Of a stretch of DNA of 21,060 nucleotides, positions 12,860 through 18,416 are shown one piece after another. The notes below the pieces were generated by a model. The model was given only the letters and a program-made list of their open reading frames with translations, made no database searches and had not been told where the DNA came from. The number at the start of each line of letters is the position of its first letter. Position 1 is the stretch's first letter. The stretch is from Conoideocrella luteorostrata (Eukaryota > Ascomycota > Sordariomycetes > Hypocreales > Clavicipitaceae), in assembly GCA_032433595.1 (NCBI GenBank), contig JASWJB010000507.1:1-21060 (forward strand). Direction: 5' to 3'. The translations under genes and the position numbers were made by a program.

Positions 12860-13137
12860 TATTATATACTAGTTCTAGTATATTATATACTAAATATAGC
12901 TAGTAGGATACTAGACATAATATATTAGTTATTTATATTAGCTATAGTATTAGTATTATTAGTATTTAAGTAAAGGAAAGCAAAAACAAAGTAATAATAA
13001 GTTAGATCTTAGATAGTTATAAGGTAGTTATTAATTCTATTTACTAATAGGCAAGATTTAATCTTTTATAAGTTGAATCTATTATGTAAGTAACTAGTAT
13101 AGCCTATGTTAGGTCTAGCTATCTATTCTACGCAACA
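12860..13137 (-). repeat. Right LTR (5' LTR in element orientation), 278 bp
   Basis: Aligns without gaps to 2756-3033. It starts TATTATATACTAG where the left copy has TGTTATGTGCTAG (three G-to-A changes) but keeps CGCAACA at its end. It retains more G+C than the left copy in its 3' half, for example AGGCAAG, GTTGAATC and CCTATGTTAGG. Confidence 0.92.
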
Positions 13138-13142
13138 ACTAG
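13138..13142 (+). repeat. Target-site duplication, right copy (ACTAG)
   Basis: ACTAG directly after the terminal CA of the right LTR, identical to 2751-2755. Its survival shows that the element inserted as a unit and has not recombined since. Confidence 0.85.
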
Positions 13143-13355
13143 ACTTAGTTATTAATTCTAATAAATAAAAGGTTAGCGCTTACTAACCCTAGAGAATATC
13201 TTAAGATAATAAAAGTAAGAAATTTAAAGAATATTCTTTTTAATATTTATAAGCAAAAAAAAGAAAAAGTAAGTAATAGCTATAAGTAAATTTTAAAGTA
13301 AAAGGAATTTACTTTTTAAAGTATAAGCAAGGGATTATAGTTTCTTTGCTTTATT

Positions 13356-13379
13356 AGTTTTCTTAGTATTAAAAAAACT
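13356..13379 (+). other. NACHT Walker A (P-loop) of the NLR pseudogene
   Basis: The codons read S-F-L-S-I-K-K-T. Undoing three TpG-to-TpA changes (two AGT to GGT and AAA to GGA, the latter needing its first G and the neighbouring one) gives G-F-L-G-I-G-K-T, the GxxxxGKT nucleotide-binding loop. It is followed by a hydrophobic M-I-L-M-F-F-I helix start, as usual in NACHT domains. Confidence 0.75.
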
Positions 13380-13673
13380 ATAATATTAATATTTTTTATT
13401 TAAAAGCTTAAGGCTAAGATTAAAAACTTTTTAATAAAAACTTTTATTTATTTTTTTAATAATAATAAAAATTAAAACTAAAAAATATTAATTATAATTT
13501 TTTAAAGCTTTATTTAGTAATTATTAATATAAAAAACTAAGCTTTATTAATAATATATATAGCTAAACTTTAAGAAATATACTTAAGATTATATTTTTTA
13601 AAACCTTTTTAATAATTATTTTATAATATAATAAATTTTTAAGAAAATAATTATAAATTTATAAATTAATAAA

Positions 13674-13709
13674 GTTATTATTTTTATTAATACTTTAGAT
13701 AAATATAAT
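13674..13709 (+). other. NACHT Walker B of the NLR pseudogene
   Basis: The codons read V-I-I-F-I-N-T-L-D-K-Y-N. Four single TpG-to-TpA reversions (AAT to GAT, ACT to GCT, AAA to GAA, TAT to TGT), each preceded by T as the RIP context requires, give V-I-I-F-I-D-A-L-D-E-C-N. The D-A-L-D-E-C core is the hallmark Walker B of fungal NACHT NLRs. It is in the same frame as the Walker A, about 105 codons downstream. Confidence 0.88.
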
Positions 13710-14679
13710 AAATTAATATAATAAATATTACTTTACTTTATTAAAAATCTTTTTTAATTACTTTTAATAATTATAATAAAAAAGTTTAAGTTTTTTATTA
13801 CTTATAAATTTAATATAAATAATATAAAAAATAAGCTTTATTATATAAAATTAACTATAAAAATATATATTTATAATATAAATAATAATTTATTTAAATA
13901 TATTAAAACTAAAGTTAAAAAGCTTATAAAAAAAAAATTATATATTATAAATAAAAAAAAAAGTTAAAAAAACACTAAAATATAAAGTAAAAAGGACTTT
14001 TTTTTAAGTATTTTTTATTATTATTAAATTAAGTTAACTTAAGGTTTATATACTTTATATTAAAATAAGGCTTTAAAACCTTTTTTATAAGCTTAAAAAT
14101 ATATATATTATTATTTTAAATTAAGTTTTTATTAATAATAAAAAAAATATATAATTTATTTTATATTATATAGTTATAATTAGTTATTTATTAAAGAAAA
14201 GTAAGATTTAAATAGCTTATATAATATAAAAAATAAGTTTATTATAATATAATAAAGATTTAAATATTTATATTAATATTCTCTTAATATATAGCTTAAT
14301 TATATATATAAAAAACAAAAATAATATAACCTTTAATTTTTATTATTAATTTATAAAAAACTTTTTACTTTATAAAACCTTAATTATTAATATATAATAT
14401 TACTTTATTATAAATAAAGTATATTTTTATATTTTTAAAGTATATTAAATATATTTAAATATAAAAAAATTAAATTTTAATAAAGTAAATATTATTTAAT
14501 AATAAAATAAAGTAAAAAGGTTTTATAAAGCTTATATTTAGGAATTAAAGAATTATTCTTTATATTATTTATTTTTAAATTATTTATTTTTAAAGTAAAA
14601 GAAATATACTATAGTAAGTTATTTAGCTTTACTAAATAATATACTTAAACTAAATATTAATACTATATAAATATTAGTA

Positions 14680-15735
14680 TTATATAATATTTAGCTATTA
14701 TATATAACTAAAAAGGGGTAAGAGGCTATTATTAAGCTATTACTTATAAAAAATACTTATATTAAGGCATAAAACTAAGATTTAATAAGGTATATTAAAA
14801 TATTATTATTAATAGCTACTAAGAATAAGTATATAGCTATAGTTAAATTACTAATTAAATAAAGTATTAATATTAAATTTAAGAATAATAACTATAGTTT
14901 AATACTATTAAGGTTAATTATTATAAATAAGTATAAAGTTATAGTAAAGCTATTACTAAAGAATAGTATTAATATTAAGACTAAAGATAAGAAGTAATAA
15001 ATACTATTATAAGTAGCTATAAAAAAAAGGCATAAGGTATTTATTATATTATTAATTAAGAAAGAAGTTATTATTAAGGCTAAAGATAGTAATATATATA
15101 GTTAAATACTATTATCTTAGGTAGCTAAAATAAGGCATAAGGCTATAATTAAGGTGCTACTTACTAGATTTAGTATTAACCTAAATATAATAAATAGTAA
15201 TAATAAAATACTCTTATTATAAACTATAAAGAACTAATTACTATTACTCTTTTAAGCTACTAAGAAGGGATATAAGGCTATTACTAAGTAACTAGTTAAA
15301 ATAAGCGCTAAGATAAAAGCTAAGGATAATTATTATAAAATACTATTATCCTAGGTAATAAAGATAAGGTATAAAGTTATTACTAAGTTATTAATTAAAA
15401 GTAGTGCTAATATTAAGGTTAAAGATTATTATAGTTAAATATTACTAATATAGGCTACTAAGAATAAGCATAAAGCTATTACTAAGTTTCTTGTTAAAAG
15501 TAACGCTAATATTAAGGCTAAGGATAATAAATATAGTTAAACACTACTATTGTAAGTAGCTAAGAATAGGCATAAGGCTATTATTAAGTTGCTTATTAAA
15601 AATAGCGCTAATATTAAGGCTAGAGATAGCATATACAGCTAGAAGCTCTTATTATAGGCTGCCGAGAAAGGACACAAAGCCGTGGTTAAGCTGTTGCTCA
15701 ACGATAATGTTAAGCTTAATACTAAGGACAAGTGG
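14680..15735 (+). repeat. Ten ankyrin repeats of the NLR pseudogene (33-codon period)
   Basis: Ten units with the second-helix signature (G/R/N)-(H/Y)-K-A-(I/V)-x-K-L-L-(I/L) follow one another in one frame; most are spaced 33 codons, a few are stretched. The first is around 14713-14745 (G-x-E-A-I-I-K-L-L-L) and the last around 15658-15700 (A-A-E-K-G-H-K-A-V-V-K-L-L-L). Between helices the hairpin reads A-N-I-K-A-(K/R)-D, where A-N is GCTAAT preceded by AGC or AGT, itself RIP-altered GGC or GGT. The last unit lies outside the RIP zone and is nearly unmutated, which confirms the family independently of any reversal. Confidence 0.92.
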
Positions 15736-15815
15736 AAGAAGTATGCTCGGACTACACTGCCATGGGCCGTGCGCCACTGAAGATAGGCATGAGGTCGTCG
15801 CCACGCTGCATGGGT
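15736..15815 (+). pseudogene. Frameshifted remnant of an eleventh ankyrin repeat
   Basis: After the tenth repeat the frame reads R-T-T-L-P-W-A-V-R-H and stops at TGA (15778-15780). From 15785 another frame gives R-H-E-V-V-A-T-L-H-G, an ankyrin second helix, then TAA. This part is outside the RIP-mutated zone, so the frame change is an ordinary indel. Either the gene was already decaying at its 3' end or the indel came after silencing. Confidence 0.6.
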
Positions 15816-16224
15816 AACCGTCCAGTGTGCTTGTGGTCAAGCAAGCACATGGCGGCGCGATCTGCGCGATGGAGTAGCGTCGAGGGTCGAGGGTCAAAGT
15901 AGCTAAAATGTGGATCGAATATTGGAGGAGGTGGGTTTAGTTTTAAATTCTACTGCCGTTCGTTTTCACAGCCATAGCCAGGGCCGTATTTTCTTCATAG
16001 ATTTAATGGCATTAATTATGGATTGGATAATCTAACTTCTATCTCTCGTTCTAGCCTATCTATTCTAAATAAAGGTAGGTTAACAGGCATATAATATAAT
16101 TACCTAGGGTTACGTGAACCCTTAACAGCCTTCTCCGCTCCAACTTACGGATATTATCTTACCTAACCACTATACTAACCCTCTTAGTCTTTTACAAGCT
16201 TTTCTACTAAAGGCAGGTAGCAGT
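15816..16224. other. Intergenic, no gene seen
   Basis: Normal to slightly A+T-rich sequence after the NLR pseudogene. A small palindrome-like word GGGTTACGTGAACCC lies near 16108-16122 with 5-bp arms. No ORF, RNA or repeat that I can support. Confidence 0.4.
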
Positions 16225-16252
16225 GTAACTTGCGTTACCTAATGCTCCTTGC
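16225..16252 (-). repeat. Isolated fragment of the 75-bp repeat unit
   Basis: GTAACTTGCGTTACCTAATG and the following CTCCTTGCC match the core of the tandem units further right (GACTTGCGTTATCTGATG then CTTCTTGCAG). It lies about 560 bp left of the main array, so the array was once longer or has been split by an insertion. Confidence 0.55.
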
Positions 16253-16812
16253 CTATATATCTGTTGCATTATGTGCCTTCTGTTGGATTACACGGGTGTG
16301 TGTGTGGGTGGATGTGTGGATACACGGGCTGAGCCAGAAAGGTTACGTGGCCTCTGGCCTAAGGCAGGAATTCAGGACGGAAGTGTCTCAGATTATAGGG
16401 GGATTTGGACGAGGCCGTCAGACGAGGGATTCTGCATCCATCATCTCAGGAACACAGCTGGTCCCATCAATGCAAACATCGTTGAACTTCTCCTATCAAT
16501 TCCAACACCTTCATGAGTGAGGGAAAGAGAGCAATTTGCAACAGTAGTAATTAGCAGCAATAGATGGATTTGAATATATGATGAAGAGCGCAAGCAGTGA
16601 TATTGATATTGATGATCAATTATGAAATCCCTCCTCTGAAGAGCACTGTGGCCCTTCTATATAGTCCTTCAGCGACCGGCACATTTCCCTGAATTTGGTG
16701 GCCTTAGGCGGCTATCCCGGTGCACTGTGCCACCTTTTCCAATTATCGTACGATACTAGCTGATATGAGGCGACGGTCATTTCCGAAGGTGCCACTCTAA
16801 TATCAACAACAT
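16253..16812. other. Spacer between repeat fragment and repeat array, no gene seen
   Basis: Mixed-composition DNA with a GT-rich word near 16297-16320. A 96-codon frame opens at 16230 with a hydrophobic start, but its first codons are part of the repeat unit and the rest shows no domain. A TATATAG word lies near 16657. It may be an insertion that split the repeat array. Confidence 0.35.
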
Positions 16813-17392
16813 CTTCCGACATTTAAACCTTTTAACAAGCTCGTCAGGTTGACTTGCGTTATCTGATGCTTCTTGCAGCGTATACATCGTCCAACACTCA
16901 AACATTTCAACGAGCTCATTAGATTAACTTGCGTTAATTAATGCTTCTTGCTGTATATGCCTTTCGAGATTTAAGCCCTGACAACGATCTCGTCAGATCG
17001 ACTTGCGATATTTGATGCCTGTACGTTATCCGAGAGTTGAGCCTTTTTATCGTCTTTGTCAGATTGTCTAATGCCTCTTGCAGCCTGTACGACTTCCAAG
17101 ATTCGAACCTTCCAACGAGCTCGTTAGGTTGACTTAATGAGATTGCGACCGATAATCCAGTTATCGATGGCTTGCGATATCCGATGCTTCGAAAACGCCT
17201 ATATTTTCCAAGATTTGAGCCTTTCAACAAGCTTGTTAGATTGACCTGTGATATCCGGTGCTTCTTGCAGAGTCTGTACGTCTTCCGGGATTTAAAACTT
17301 TTGACGAGCTCACTGGATTAACTTACGAGATCTGATGGATCTGATGCTTCTTGTAGTGTATGTCTTCCGACATTTAGACCTTTCAACGAAGG
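16813..17392 (-). repeat. Degenerate tandem array, ~75-bp unit, about 7.5 copies
   Basis: Units begin near 16813, 16888, 16961, 17026, 17092, 17201, 17281 and 17363 (partial). Lengths vary from 65 to about 109 bp because of indels. The plus-strand core is CTTCCGACATTTAAACC, then AACGAGCTCGT, GGTTGACTTGCG and CTGATGCTTCTTGCAG. On the minus strand a 75-bp unit is 25 codons; the first unit reads Y-T-L-Q-E-A-S-D-N-A-S-Q, then x-D-E-L-V-K-R-F-K-C-R-K, and other units keep L-Q-E-A, N-E-L-V and F-(K/E)-S. A 98-codon minus frame (16934-17230) spans units 3-5. I do not know this repeat family. Stops and frame breaks in most units say it is no longer translated as a whole. Confidence 0.8.
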
Positions 17393-17653
17393 AAGAAGAG
17401 CAAGATCATTAGCGACAGCCAGGCCGAGAACCTAATCAACGGCATCGAGAGCGGGGTTAAGACTAAGTACATCATCGACGAGTCCGCCGAGAACGTCGAG
17501 ACCAAGACCAACGCTAAATTCGACACGAACAACTCCGAATTTGGAGAGAGGGACAAGACTGAGGAAGAGGAAGAGGAAAAAGAAGATGGGAAGCTAGTCG
17601 ACAGCGGCACGGGCAACGGGTACACTCATAGCAGCGACGGCGGTGTTGCATAA
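17378..17653 (+). CDS. Open coding-like fragment without start codon, acidic C-terminal tail
   Basis: The plus frame is open from 17378 (after a TAG at 17375) to the TAA at 17651-17653, 91 codons, with no ATG. From about 17390 nearly all codons end in G or C (AAG, ATC, GAC, AAC, GAG, GGC), a bias far from the flanking DNA and typical of real fungal coding sequence. The product is hydrophilic: K-K-S-K-I-I-S-D-S-Q-A-E-N-L at the start, then many Asp, Glu, Asn and Lys, a run of E-E-E-E-E-E, and a Gly/Ser-rich end; probably disordered. It looks like the 3' exon or C-terminal fragment of a gene whose upstream part was replaced by the tandem repeats. I recognise no family. It could be expressed only if spliced from upstream. 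Confidence 0.45.
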   Translation, partial: TFQRRKKSKIISDSQAENLINGIESGVKTKYIIDESAENVETKTNAKFDTNNSEFGERDKTEEEEEEKEDGKLVDSGTGNGYTHSSDGGVA

Positions 17654-17666
17654 TAGATAGATAGAT
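17654..17666 (+). repeat. TAGA microsatellite
   Basis: Three copies of TAGA directly after the TAA stop of the open fragment. A further TAGATAGATC occurs near 17737-17746. Confidence 0.6.
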
Positions 17667-17708
17667 CTGACATGGGCTACGATGGTCACTCACATGACGG
17701 ATCCGACG

Positions 17709-17716
17709 TATAAAAG
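17709..17716 (+). promoter_or_regulatory. TATA-box-like word TATAAAAG
   Basis: TATAAAAG at 17709-17716, followed about 80-150 bp later by pyrimidine-rich CTTTGTTTCATTTCC. The arrangement resembles a fungal promoter or the U3-R part of an LTR. No downstream plus-strand gene is seen, so a remnant LTR promoter is as likely as a live one. Confidence 0.3.
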
Positions 17717-17855
17717 GTCGAATCCAGCCCGTCAGTAGATAGATCCAAAAACTACCTTATAACTATCTGAGATCTGACTTCTGCATTGCTTTGTTTCATT
17801 TCCTTTACCTACACATTCATAATACTAATATAACAGCTAATATCGACAACCAACG

Positions 17856-17897
17856 TGTTACGTCCAGCAACCCACTGGCCGTATCCAGCACGTAACA
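17856..17897. mobile_element. 42-bp remnant with LTR-like inverted ends
   Basis: Starts TGTTACG (17856-17862) and ends CGTAACA (17891-17897), a perfect 7-bp inverted pair of the TG...CA type that bounds many fungal LTRs. The direct repeat copy 2 starts on the very next base. No 5-bp target duplication flanks it (CAACG left, ATTAA right). It may be a collapsed LTR or a chance pair. Confidence 0.35.
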
Positions 17898-18238
17898 ATT
17901 AAAGTCTGATTCCTTGACAGCAGGACACGGAGTAACGGCGACCAAGTGAAAGAACGCTTATTCAAGTGTACGTACGGCGGGCTGGGGATAGTGGGCAATG
18001 GGCAGGGCGTAGTATTAGACAGAGAGTTGCTTGCCACCGAGTTTACTGAGGCATGCATGAGAAATTACTACCGAGGCGTACATTGGTGAACGTATCCGGA
18101 TCCAAAATCTTCCCAAGACAACAACGTTCCTTAATAGGGTCAACAGGAATGCCCAAGTCGGACTCCTCTTTGCAGCAACCAGCAGCTCCCGATTCAGAAC
18201 CCCCCGGTGCCCGCCCCTCTAGCATATCCGCATGTCAC
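17898..18238 (+). repeat. Direct repeat, copy 2 (341 bp)
   Basis: Same orientation as copy 1 at 627-965, 17.27 kb away, with about 12 substitutions and three small indels (an extra AG near 18024, one C fewer in CGAGGCGTAC, one C more in CGCCCCTC). It abuts the LTR-like end CGTAACA on its left. Its right end is 179 bp from the 3' end of the protease gene. Neither copy is RIP-degraded. Confidence 0.9.
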
Positions 18239-18416
18239 GGCGGGCCAAAAGGATAGGCGCATTGGTAGCAATGACTATGACTATGGGTGGTAACAACCAA
18301 CCACTCAAGAGATCACTCGTGCGCCATCGTTGCACCCCCAAAAACTCTTTAAATAGCTGTTCCTTGAGACTAGACACAGAGGCGCTATCTTGAGTTGGTA
18401 ACAGCTCGTGAAATAG
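18239..18416 (-). other. 3' flank of the protease gene
   Basis: About 180 bp between direct repeat copy 2 and the protease stop codon, so it must hold the protease 3' UTR and poly(A) site. No canonical AATAAA is obvious on the minus strand. TTGGTAGCAATGAC at 18263-18276 resembles a tRNA-primer site but has no LTR directly beside it. Confidence 0.4.

Larger units (their letters stand above)
2756..13137 (-). mobile_element. Complete but RIP-inactivated Ty3/Gypsy LTR retrotransposon
   Basis: A 10.38-kb element bounded by two 278-bp direct LTRs and a perfect 5-bp target duplication. Coding strand is minus: reverse transcriptase motifs are near 8.5-9.0 kb and integrase motifs near 6.8-7.3 kb, so the order is RT then integrase, which is the Ty3/Gypsy order and excludes Copia. 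The integrase and RT traces lie in different minus-strand frames, so at least one indel or frame change separates them. The internal region of 9.8 kb is long for a Gypsy element (often 5-7 kb); about 3.4 kb follow the integrase without a recognised domain, which may be an extra ORF, a long 3' non-coding region or a nested insertion. Every frame carries many TAA/TAG stops, so the copy is dead. I could not identify a primer-binding site or polypurine tract. Confidence 0.9.
1164..15640. other. A+T-rich block with a RIP signature
   Basis: From about 1164 to about 15640 the sequence is overwhelmingly A+T. The dinucleotides CA and TG are nearly missing while TA is everywhere; the remaining C residues are mostly followed by T or C, and the few CpG mostly lie in AGCGCT or ACGCT. 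This is the product expected from C-to-T mutation at CpA on both strands, as in repeat-induced point mutation of ascomycetes. Reading frames inside are full of TAA and TAG but hardly ever TGA, as expected when CAA, CAG and TGG codons are converted. The left edge is abrupt; the right edge is graded over roughly 200 bp, with CA and TG reappearing from about 15450. Confidence 0.9.
13143..15780 (+). pseudogene. RIP-inactivated NACHT-ankyrin NLR-type receptor gene, interrupted by the Gypsy element
   Basis: Fungal NLR (STAND) proteins sense non-self or danger through C-terminal repeats and signal through a NACHT NTPase. Here codons in one frame from 13176 give an L-T-N-P-R-E motif, as found just before NACHT in this class, then an S-Y-x-x-I-L stretch, a Walker A (13356-13379) and a Walker B (13674-13709). 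Near 13925-13985, in poly-A runs, the frame shifts by one; from there a G-T-F-F-x-V stretch, a helical/winged region with F-I-K-D-F-L-L (about 14340-14370) and ten ankyrin repeats follow in one frame. Stops are only TAA/TAG until TGA at 15778. The retrotransposon lies immediately upstream of NACHT, so any N-terminal domain must lie left of 2755. The frame change may be an indel or a lost short intron. The gene is dead. WD40 or TPR alternatives are excluded by the repeat sequence. Confidence 0.85.

Noticed and set aside
2756..13137. CRISPR array or tRNA genes inside the A+T-rich block
   Set aside because: No regularly spaced repeats with unique spacers and no cloverleaf-like sequence were found; the only long repeats are the two LTRs.
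1164..15640. The A+T-rich block as mitochondrial DNA or a centromere
   Set aside because: No mitochondrial genes or RNAs are seen, the TA-for-CA/TG substitution pattern is that of RIP, and a delimited LTR element plus an NLR gene explain most of the block.
15652..15897. Minus-strand open frame of 81 codons
   Set aside because: It is the antisense of the last ankyrin repeats, which are clearly coding-derived on the plus strand.
16230..16520. Plus-strand 96-codon frame with a hydrophobic start resembling a signal peptide
   Set aside because: Its first codons are part of the 75-bp repeat unit, the overlapping second frame is equally open, and the rest shows no domain or cysteine pattern of a secreted protein.
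17383..17625. Minus-strand Ser/Leu/Val-rich frame of 80 codons
   Set aside because: It is the antisense of the G/C-ending plus-strand coding fragment; its Ser-rich run is the complement of the Glu run.
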